Part shown: positions 58,076 through 64,000 of the stretch, piece by piece
Position numbering within the stretch: the stretch's first letter is position 1
Layout of the letters: each line of letters begins with the position of its first letter
Virus record (IMG/VR): IMGVR_UViG_3300035698_024877
Span: 1 to 64,000 of that record
Reading direction: 5' to 3' (one strand)
Length of the DNA: 64,000 bases
From: a virus
The notes under the pieces: generated by a model
The model's database searches: none
Told to the model about the DNA's origin: nothing
The model's input: the letters and a program-made list of their open reading frames with translations, nothing else
Position numbers and translations under genes: made by a program

Positions 58076-60007
58076 ATGATGAGTTTCTTTTTTCAGGCAA
58101 TTTTGTTTGGTGTGTTTTGTGGTATTAACCCTGCTTTTAGTCAACTTAAGCATAATCTAGCAGGTTATCTTGTAGGTTGGTTGTGGAGGGCAATTGTAAT
58201 TTTTATTATAGCTTGGCTTTCATTGTTTCTTATTATGCCGTATTATGCTGGGCCTTTTATGGGGCTTACAGGTTTAATCTTGATTTTTGCTGGATTAAAT
58301 ATGGCAGTTTCAGTTATTATTTCATTGGAAAGTGGGGCTGAAGAAGATATTCCTTATGGGATTGTCGTCTATATTTTGTTTTTACTGCTTGCTATTGGCA
58401 CGGCTTTTTATGGTGCAGAAATATTTAACGCTGAAGAGTATAGAGATCTTATTGGTAAAGTAGAAGTCAAAGAGTTTAAAGAAGATGTAAGACCAGTAGA
58501 TGTTAAACACATCCGAGAAGTTTCTAAAGAGCAAGCAGAGGTTCTTGGTGGACGTGTTTTGGGTGAGGTGGAAGGAGCAATAGGAAGTAGATACGCTCCA
58601 GGAGAATACCATGTTCAAAGAATTAATGGAGAACTTTATTGGGTTGCTCCTTTAGAATATCAGGGATTTTTTAAATGGCTAAATTATGAGTATACAATAG
58701 GGTATATTGAAGTATCAGCAGAAAGTAACTCAAGAAAGCCAGAATTTGTAACTAAAGATAAAGATGGCAACCCTTACAAGTTTAGATTTCTTGAATCAGG
58801 TTTTTTTGGGGATAATTTAAAAAGACACATTTATACTCATGGATATATGGATGTGGCGCTTACGGAGTTTACTCTTGAGATTGATGATCAATTAAAACCG
58901 TGGCATGTTGTCTCTATTGTAGAGCCTTCTATTACTTACTGGGGATGGATCGTTAAAGGTGTTGTAATAGTAGACCCCCAAACTGGAGAAATAACTGAAT
59001 ATAAAATTGGAGAAATACCAGAATGGGTGGACAGAGTTTTTCCTGAAAAAATTGTGGAAAAACGAATTAGTGATTGGGGAGCTTATGTTCATGGGTTTTG
59101 GAATTCAATATTCAAGGAAGAAGATGTAATTAAACCAGTTACTTTAAGTGAGATAGTAGCTAGTAGCGATGGTGGGACATATGAACGTAGCGTATCGTCA
59201 GATGTTTTTCTTACTTGGAGTAGCAATGACAAACCATGTTGGTTTGTTGGTTTAACCTCATCGAAGAATACAGATCAATCTATGGTTGGTTTTATTATGA
59301 TTAATTCAAGAACAGGAAAAGCTACTAAGTATACAACAAGCGGTGTTAGTGAAGATGGGGCTGTTGATTCTGTTGTTAGCGCTCTTGGAGCAGAGGCAGC
59401 ACGATGGAAACCAGTGCAACCAATTCTATATAGTGTTTATGGAAAGCCAACATGGATTATGCCTATTATTGATATTGATAAATGCCTATTTCAAGAAATT
59501 GCTTTTGTAGATGTCAGCAATTCTAAAGTTGTTAGAGGAAAGACTAAAAAAGAAACACTTAGATTATATAGTGATTTAATCACGGCAGGAGGAAAAGAAG
59601 AAGTTCCTGGAATGGAAAATATGCTTAAATCTATAACAGGAATTGTAGAAAGATTTGCTCTTGTCCATAATGGGATGTATTATTTTACGCTCTTTTCAGT
59701 AAAAGATAAGATATTTTCTGGAGATTGGAAAGTATCTGACGAACTTCCATTAACAAATAAAAGAGACAAAGTAAGAGTTAAGTACCTTGACACTGACGAA
59801 GGGGTTGTGCAGATTAGGAGTTTTGATAACCTGCATATAGCTATAACTAAATCTCCTGTATCAATAGAATTTGAAGAGCAAAGAGATAAAACTAAAAAAA
59901 GGATTAAAGCTTCTGGAGATTTAGACGATATTAGAGAAACGATTAACAAAATGACTCCTGAAGAACTTGAGAAATTAAAAAAAGGGATTAAAACTTTTGA
60001 AAAATAA
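58076..60007 (+). CDS. Large multi-span membrane protein
   Basis: 643 residues. Four hydrophobic helices in the first 125 residues, then a 500-residue soluble part with repeated PepSY-like strands (ELYWVAPLEY, KPWHVVSIVEP, GVVIVDPQTGEITEY, KPTWIMPIID) and a final helical tail with MTPEELEKLKKG. The largest accessory protein here. Similar large membrane proteins occur in big phages of Gram-positive hosts, as far as I recall; function unknown. AAAGAGGTG site. Confidence 0.68.
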   Translation: MMSFFFQAILFGVFCGINPAFSQLKHNLAGYLVGWLWRAIVIFIIAWLSLFLIMPYYAGPFMGLTGLILIFAGLNMAVSVIISLESGAEEDIPYGIVVYILFLLLAIGTAFYGAEIFNAEEYRDLIGKVEVKEFKEDVRPVDVKHIREVSKEQAEVLGGRVLGEVEGAIGSRYAPGEYHVQRINGELYWVAPLEYQGFFKWLNYEYTIGYIEVSAESNSRKPEFVTKDKDGNPYKFRFLESGFFGDNLKRHIYTHGYMDVALTEFTLEIDDQLKPWHVVSIVEPSITYWGWIVKGVVIVDPQTGEITEYKIGEIPEWVDRVFPEKIVEKRISDWGAYVHGFWNSIFKEEDVIKPVTLSEIVASSDGGTYERSVSSDVFLTWSSNDKPCWFVGLTSSKNTDQSMVGFIMINSRTGKATKYTTSGVSEDGAVDSVVSALGAEAARWKPVQPILYSVYGKPTWIMPIIDIDKCLFQEIAFVDVSNSKVVRGKTKKETLRLYSDLITAGGKEEVPGMENMLKSITGIVERFALVHNGMYYFTLFSVKDKIFSGDWKVSDELPLTNKRDKVRVKYLDTDEGVVQIRSFDNLHIAITKSPVSIEFEEQRDKTKKRIKASGDLDDIRETINKMTPEELEKLKKGIKTFEK

Positions 60008-60045
60008 TCTTATATCAAGACTTGATGAAAATGAGTTGGAAAAAG

Positions 60046-60342
60046 ATGGGTAATGTAATAGATTTAGATGAAAAGAGAAGAGAAAGAGATCCCCATGTAG
60101 CAGGATTAGCTTTTTGTATTAGTTGTGAGTATGAGTGGACAGCCGTTGCTCCACAAGATGTTGTTTGGTTAGAATGTCCAAATTGTAAAGTTATTAAGGG
60201 ACTATTTAAGCATCATCATGGTCCAAATGACGATGAGTATCTATATGTGTGTTCTTGTGAAAATACGTTATTTATTATAACACCATATCATTTTCTTTGC
60301 CCAAATTGTGGCATTAGAAAACCAAGAGAAGATATAGCTTAA
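60046..60342 (+). CDS. Multi-zinc-ribbon phage protein
   Basis: 98 residues: CISCEYEW, CPNCK, CSCEN and CPNCG along the chain, giving two ribbons. The start MGNVIDLDEKRRERDPHV fits a recurrent phage family of nucleic-acid-associated appearance. ATGs at 60025 and 60031 are alternatives. Confidence 0.65.
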   Translation: MGNVIDLDEKRRERDPHVAGLAFCISCEYEWTAVAPQDVVWLECPNCKVIKGLFKHHHGPNDDEYLYVCSCENTLFIITPYHFLCPNCGIRKPREDIA

Positions 60343-60352
60343 GAGGGAAACA

Positions 60353-60439
60353 ATGGCTAAAAATCATGGCACTATTGAATTATTAAAAGTCGCAAAGGAA
60401 ATGACAGTAGCAGAAAAAATTGAACAAGAGGAGAAATGA
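60353..60439 (+). CDS. Very small ORF
   Basis: 28 residues (MAKNHGTIELLKVAKEMTVA and onward), helical, with AAGAGGG upstream. Directly precedes the structured RNA at 60448. Confidence 0.4.
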   Translation: MAKNHGTIELLKVAKEMTVAEKIEQEEK

Positions 60440-60447
60440 TTAAATTA

Positions 60448-60524
60448 GCCCCATTGCAATGATGCAAACTACCCATCACTCACGAGGATTTCGCTCCGGC
60501 GAATAGTAGGGTGGGTAGTGGGGC
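60448..60524 (+). ncRNA. Compact structured RNA candidate
   Basis: Outer stem GCCCCA (60448-60453) with TGGGGC (60519-60524). Then hairpin TTGCA-ATGA-TGCAA (60454-60467). Next, stem CTACCCA (60469-60475) with TGGGTAG (60512-60518), stacked directly on the outer stem. Inside it is hairpin TTCGC-TCCG-GCGAA (60490-60503) with a UNCG-type loop. All pairs are perfect in an otherwise AT-rich region. No T run follows, so it is not a simple terminator. It lies in the 197-base gap between genes. Confidence 0.62.
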
Positions 60525-60636
60525 ATTATATGGAAATAACACAAAATAATTAACTCTTTGCTACCAGAAGAGATTGCTAAAGAGTGGTATGGAAAATAGT
60601 TTTAAAAATGTTAGAAAAATTAAAGGTGGATATTAA

Positions 60637-61059
60637 ATGACTCTTGATGTTACTATAGGTAAAATAGAAATATTTCGAGAATATAAAGAAGACGATGATT
60701 ATGAAAAGTATGATAGATATTTGGTTGTCAATACTATAGTAGTAGAATGTCCAGATCTTGATTATGATTTATGCAGTTCAAATCATACAATGTGGCCAAG
60801 GAAGTCTTGGAGATCTGGAAACACCTCATTTTTTATTGGTTTTTTTGAAAGCTACTTGCCTGAAACATATCAAAGGTTTGTATATAAAGATAAATGGGAA
60901 TCAGTTTCAGTTGCTTTTTTACAGCCAGTTATTGAGGAGATAAAGGCATTAAAAATACCACTTCCACCTATTCAGGCAGATAGAATGAAGTGGTTTAAAT
61001 TTTGGTGCGAAAGAGCTGTAGATTTATATGGAGAAAATGCTGGAATAATGTTTTGTTAA
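60637..61059 (+). CDS. Hypothetical protein
   Basis: 140 residues. Strand-rich N-terminal half, then helical with Trp (KWFKFWCERAV). No family recognised. Confidence 0.6.
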   Translation: MTLDVTIGKIEIFREYKEDDDYEKYDRYLVVNTIVVECPDLDYDLCSSNHTMWPRKSWRSGNTSFFIGFFESYLPETYQRFVYKDKWESVSVAFLQPVIEEIKALKIPLPPIQADRMKWFKFWCERAVDLYGENAGIMFC

Positions 61060-61086
61060 ATAAAGAAGGATATTACATAGAAAAAT

Positions 61087-61380
61087 ATGATAAAGACTAA
61101 ATTAATTGTTCTTTTATTAAAAATAATTACTTTTTTAAATAAAAAGCAGAGCAATGCTTTTTTATCTGTGTTTACTGTAGATAATAAAAAAGGCTCTTTT
61201 ATATGCTCAGTTGTTGGTAAACGGTCTGATATTGCTAATATGCTTTGTCAACTTTTACAAATGGAACCAGATCTAATAGATGCAATTGTTCAACATGGGC
61301 AAGCGTCTAGCTTTGATAAAGAAACGTTTAAGAATCTTTTAAATAATCTACACACTTTTGAGCAAAAATATTTAATGTAA
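61087..61380 (+). CDS. Hypothetical protein
   Basis: 97 residues. Hydrophobic start (residues 4-17) that may be a strand or membrane contact, then a helical domain. Unrecognised. Confidence 0.57.
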   Translation: MIKTKLIVLLLKIITFLNKKQSNAFLSVFTVDNKKGSFICSVVGKRSDIANMLCQLLQMEPDLIDAIVQHGQASSFDKETFKNLLNNLHTFEQKYLM

Positions 61381-61399
61381 TAATATTTCTAAGATTAAA

Positions 61400-61420
61400 T
61401 TTTTAAAATATAATAAAGTA
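61400..61420 (+). promoter_or_regulatory. Promoter-like box
   Basis: TTTTAAAATATAATAAAGTA with one extra leading T, then TAAAGG. 13 bases before the ATG at 61434. Confidence 0.6.
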
Positions 61421-61433
61421 TAAAGGATATAAT

Positions 61434-61631
61434 ATGAAAAGTGAAGTTGAGAAAAATCAAATAGCCACAAGAGCAAGAATAAGCCCTAAACTATTTAAAG
61501 AATGGGAGGCAGCAAGTGGTGAAGGACAGATTTTACGAGATTATGTTTTGCTAATGCTTGAATTGCAATATACTGATAACGAGCTTAGAGATGTTATAAG
61601 TCAATACATTAAAGGTATGAGGAGGAATTAA
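61434..61631 (+). CDS. Small helical protein
   Basis: 65 residues: a strand-like RARISPKLFKEWEAAS followed by helices; the size fits a ribbon-helix-helix-like regulator, but this is uncertain. Confidence 0.57.
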   Translation: MKSEVEKNQIATRARISPKLFKEWEAASGEGQILRDYVLLMLELQYTDNELRDVISQYIKGMRRN

Positions 61632-61681
61632 GATTGCGTACAAGAGAAAAATACTGTATGTATTTTAGATGAGAAAATAAA

Positions 61682-61861
61682 ATGGAATTGGAATTTATTT
61701 TTTTTATGTTTTTGATTATTTTAGCTGCATCTGATTCAATGATATTAGCTGTAGTTACAAATTCAAGTTTTAAATTTGTAACAGCATTACTAATTAAATT
61801 GGTAATATATGCTTTTTGTTTACTTTTTACTTTACTTTATGCAATTAATATGCTATATTAA
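61682..61861 (+). CDS. Two-span small membrane protein
   Basis: 59 residues, two hydrophobic helices (4-26 and 32-58). No good ribosome site. Confidence 0.5.
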   Translation: MELEFIFFMFLIILAASDSMILAVVTNSSFKFVTALLIKLVIYAFCLLFTLLYAINMLY

Positions 61862-61885
61862 TTTAACATTTAAAAGGGGTACGTG

Positions 61886-62071
61886 ATGCTATCAAAGTAT
61901 GATATTATGAGAGATTGGTTTTATTCAGAAATAAATAAAACAGAAGCTGAACAGAAAGAACATGCACCAACATTAGAAACTCAGGCAAATCGTTATTATG
62001 AAGGTTTTATAGATGGACTTAAAACTTCTAGAGAAAAATATATTGATACTCATAGAAAGAAAGTAAAATGA
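61886..62071 (+). CDS. Small helical protein
   Basis: 61 residues; centre reads ETQANRYYEGFIDGLKTSREKY. AAAAGGGG upstream. Overlaps the next gene by four bases. Confidence 0.57.
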   Translation: MLSKYDIMRDWFYSEINKTEAEQKEHAPTLETQANRYYEGFIDGLKTSREKYIDTHRKKVK

Positions 62072-62331
62072 AGCATATTAAATTTAAAGAATGTAACATA
62101 ATATTTGGCAAAGATCAATCAGAATATTTGCCTTTATTTGCACATAAGGCAGCAGATGGAGAAGTAACTTCTTGTTGGAAATTATCTTTTTTGGAAAGAT
62201 TAAAGATATTGTTTTTTGGTCGTGTGTATGTAAAGGTTTTGACATTTAATACGGTGCTACAACCAATTAAAATATCAGTTAATAAGTTAGTTAAAAAGCG
62301 AAAGCGCTATACTAAAGAATGGTGGAATTAA
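62068..62331 (+). CDS. Basic hypothetical protein
   Basis: 87 residues, beta-rich with Lys/Arg-rich C-terminus (KKRKRYTKEWW). Unrecognised. Confidence 0.55.
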   Translation: MKHIKFKECNIIFGKDQSEYLPLFAHKAADGEVTSCWKLSFLERLKILFFGRVYVKVLTFNTVLQPIKISVNKLVKKRKRYTKEWWN

Positions 62332-62640
62332 ATGAAAATTAAAAAACTTACTTTATACTTTTCTGGTATAGAAAATTATTACAAGAGAAAAGATATTGAA
62401 AAATGTTTAGAAGGTTTAGAGTACAATACAGAAGTATGGGTAACAATAGAAGCTAGCAAACGCAAACCTTCATGGTATTGTTCTAGAGCGTATATTACCC
62501 CTACTTTAGTTGTTAGGTGGTTTGGACTTATTGTGTGGGTTTATGAAGGGAAATATGATGTTTGGTTATATGGGCATAAAAAGAAAAAGAGAAATAAAGC
62601 TTGGAATAAAGCAAAAAAACTTTTTATAACAAGGAAATAA
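62332..62640 (+). CDS. Basic hypothetical protein
   Basis: 102 residues, Trp/Tyr-rich strands and a very basic tail. Abuts both neighbours. Unrecognised. Confidence 0.55.
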   Translation: MKIKKLTLYFSGIENYYKRKDIEKCLEGLEYNTEVWVTIEASKRKPSWYCSRAYITPTLVVRWFGLIVWVYEGKYDVWLYGHKKKKRNKAWNKAKKLFITRK

Positions 62641-62641
62641 A

Positions 62642-62986
62642 ATGAGTTGGAGTATTTATTTAGAAAGGAAAAAAGGATTAAGAAGAAAAAAGTATGTTAT
62701 TTGTAATGTTCCTCGCTTTTGTGAAGGTGGAACATATTGTCTTGGTGGGGAAGAAGTAGCTAATCTTAACGTTACTTATAATTACGGTGAGTTTTTTTCT
62801 TTTGGTGATCTCCATAATAAAAAAGCTAAACACACTATTAAAATTCTTCAAAAGGTAGTAAAAGAACTTGGAACTAATACAGACAAAGATTATTGGGCAA
62901 GGACTCCAGGTAATGTTGGGCATGCTTGTAATATTCTTTTAAATTGGGCAAAACAACATCCAAAAGCTGTTTGGAGAGTTTCTTGA
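62642..62986 (+). CDS. Conserved phage protein (MSWxIYLE type)
   Basis: 114 residues. Landmarks: MSWSIYLE at the start, GGTYCLGG near 30, LNVTYNYGEFF near 43, DYWARTPGNVGHA near 82, and a WAKQHP end. I recognise this as a widespread uncharacterised phage family; function unknown. Confidence 0.7.
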   Translation: MSWSIYLERKKGLRRKKYVICNVPRFCEGGTYCLGGEEVANLNVTYNYGEFFSFGDLHNKKAKHTIKILQKVVKELGTNTDKDYWARTPGNVGHACNILLNWAKQHPKAVWRVS

Positions 62987-63006
62987 AAATAAAGCACACA
63001 TGTGTT

Positions 63007-63063
63007 ATGAAAAAGACTGTTGATAAAGAGACACAGAAAAATAATTATTATAGTGAGCATTAA
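63007..63063 (+). CDS. Very small ORF
   Basis: 18 residues (MKKTVDKETQKNNYYSEH), filling the gap between two genes. Weak. Confidence 0.25.
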   Translation: MKKTVDKETQKNNYYSEH

Positions 63064-63066
63064 ATA

Positions 63067-63456
63067 ATGGTAGATGAAACAAAAATAGCCTTTCCAGATG
63101 ATATTATTGTGGCCATATTAAGCTATCTTCCTAAAGATTTTAGGTTTAAAATGGACAGAGAAATAGTCCATAAAACGTTTTTTCAGTTTAAGAAAAAGTA
63201 CCCTAAAATATTTAATGGTTTTGCTTTTGATAAAGATGGGCTTTTTCCTGCTAGCACTGTTATAGATCAAGCATTTAATAACTTGGAGATGTCAAAACAC
63301 TTAAGAATGTTTGATATTGATGAGCATATGTATATTGTAAATAATTCTTTAAAAGAATATTATATAAGAAGTATAAAAGAAAATGTTTTAGAATATGAAG
63401 AGGACATTAAAAAAATGGCAAAAGAAATTAAAAAGAAATGGAGTGACACGGCATGA
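63067..63456 (+). CDS. Hypothetical protein
   Basis: 129 residues, winged-helix-like start (DIIVAILSYLPKDFRFKMDR) then helices. Might bind DNA or a partner. Unrecognised. Confidence 0.58.
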   Translation: MVDETKIAFPDDIIVAILSYLPKDFRFKMDREIVHKTFFQFKKKYPKIFNGFAFDKDGLFPASTVIDQAFNNLEMSKHLRMFDIDEHMYIVNNSLKEYYIRSIKENVLEYEEDIKKMAKEIKKKWSDTA

Positions 63457-63635
63457 GCATAATAACATTTACTGTGTTCTGGTTTGCTATGTTTATAGGC
63501 TATTATTTAGCGCTTAGATTAGCAGTAAAAGTAACGGTTATGCAAGCTATTATAACTAGCGTAGTTTTTGCTGCTTTAACATATTTTATAGCTTTTATAG
63601 TGGAGGTACTTAAAAAATATGTGGAAGTTATTTAA
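63453..63635 (+). CDS. Two-span membrane protein
   Basis: 60 residues, helices at 4-22 and 29-52. Overlaps both neighbours. Confidence 0.58.
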   Translation: MSIITFTVFWFAMFIGYYLALRLAVKVTVMQAIITSVVFAALTYFIAFIVEVLKKYVEVI

Positions 63636-63906
63636 AAAATATAATAATTTCATATTATTTGATTTAAGCTTAACGTTCTTTGACCATAAAGTAAATCCAC
63701 TTTATTTTGCAATTACACAGTATCCTGGATCGGTTTATTTTGAATTTGGTTTATTAAGAATAGGTTATCCTCCATCAAGAGATTTGTTTTATCTTGAGTA
63801 TCAACTTTGGGGTGAGAGCTGTAGCGCTGATAACTTATCGATATCAGGTTTGTTTTGTTGGGAAAAATTTCGTAAAAGCTGGTTTTTTGACCATAACAAA
63901 AAATAA
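63619..63906 (+). CDS. Beta-rich hypothetical protein
   Basis: 95 residues, Phe/Tyr/Trp-rich strands; distant resemblance in composition to 54290 and 54497. Overlaps the membrane gene. Confidence 0.56.
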   Translation: MWKLFKKYNNFILFDLSLTFFDHKVNPLYFAITQYPGSVYFEFGLLRIGYPPSRDLFYLEYQLWGESCSADNLSISGLFCWEKFRKSWFFDHNKK

Positions 63907-63920
63907 GGATGGTTTGTTTT

Positions 63921-64000
63921 ATGCCTATCTATGAATTTTGTTGTTCTAAATGCAATTGTAAAAAAGAGAAATTTTTTAGGTCAAATTTAGATTATGCAGA
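63921..64000 (+). CDS. FmdB-like zinc-ribbon protein (cut by window end)
   Basis: Begins MPIYEFCCSKCNCKKEKFF, the hallmark start of FmdB-type zinc-ribbon proteins (MPIYEYxCxxC). Only the first 26 codons are in the window. Confidence 0.7.
   Translation, partial: MPIYEFCCSKCNCKKEKFFRSNLDYA

Noticed and set aside
60448-60524. Intrinsic terminator
   Set aside because: Perfect stems, but no T run follows on either strand.

Overview
The window is one contiguous piece of a large, AT-rich, virulent-type bacteriophage genome. It runs from inside a family A DNA polymerase gene to the start of an FmdB-like zinc-ribbon gene. Every gene I accept lies on the + strand. Genes are tightly packed, often with ATGA or TAATG overlaps, and most start behind strong AGGAG-type ribosome binding sites. 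No structural, packaging or lysis gene is recognised with certainty. The AT-rich composition, the ribosome binding sites and the types of small protein present (ABA-sandwich-like proteins, a DUF7352-like gene) suggest a phage of a Bacillota host. That assignment is inference.

Layout. (1) 0-8 kb is a replication and recombination module: DNA polymerase, an MT-A70-type adenine methyltransferase, a clamp-loader ATPase, a gp32-like ssDNA-binding protein, a possible UvsY-like mediator, a RecA/UvsX recombinase and a DnaG-like primase. (2) 8.9-23.8 kb is a sugar and small-molecule cassette: two asparagine-synthetase-like ATP pyrophosphatases (one fused to a SAM methyltransferase), a second methyltransferase, an NAD-dependent sugar epimerase, an SGNH hydrolase, a GNAT acetyltransferase, four paralogous family 2 glycosyltransferases and a UDP-GlcNAc 2-epimerase-like protein. 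ThyX, carrying an endonuclease insertion, lies inside this block. (3) 24-30 kb holds the SbcD/SbcC (gp47/gp46) nuclease pair, a stand-alone TSCPD domain and a HAD-like phosphatase. (4) 30-64 kb is a field of about 100 small, mostly unrecognised accessory genes: Cys-rich zinc proteins, ABA-sandwich-like paralogues, one- or two-helix membrane proteins and lipoproteins. It also contains a tRNA-like gene, a PD-(D/E)XK nuclease, a glutaredoxin-like protein, a split TerD-like gene, an RtcB fragment and a 643-residue membrane protein.

Four homing endonucleases sit in or beside core genes: HNH/NUMOD3 at the polymerase 3' end, HNH/NUMOD3 before the epimerase, LAGLIDADG in frame inside thyX, and a NUMOD3/EDxHD type splitting the TerD-like gene. 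Two of them are flanked by duplicated pieces of the gene they invaded.

The main noncoding discoveries are as follows. Four tandem, covarying stem-loop RNAs (48.59-48.88 kb) end at a Shine-Dalgarno sequence. A compact structured RNA lies at 60.45 kb. A tRNA-like element at 36.1 kb has an irregular anticodon arm. A family of ten near-identical promoter-like boxes (TTTTAAAATATAATAAAGTA) probably drives phage-specific transcription. Several small genes are broken by one-base shifts in homopolymers. Most would be repaired by adding one base, so consensus sequence error must be considered.
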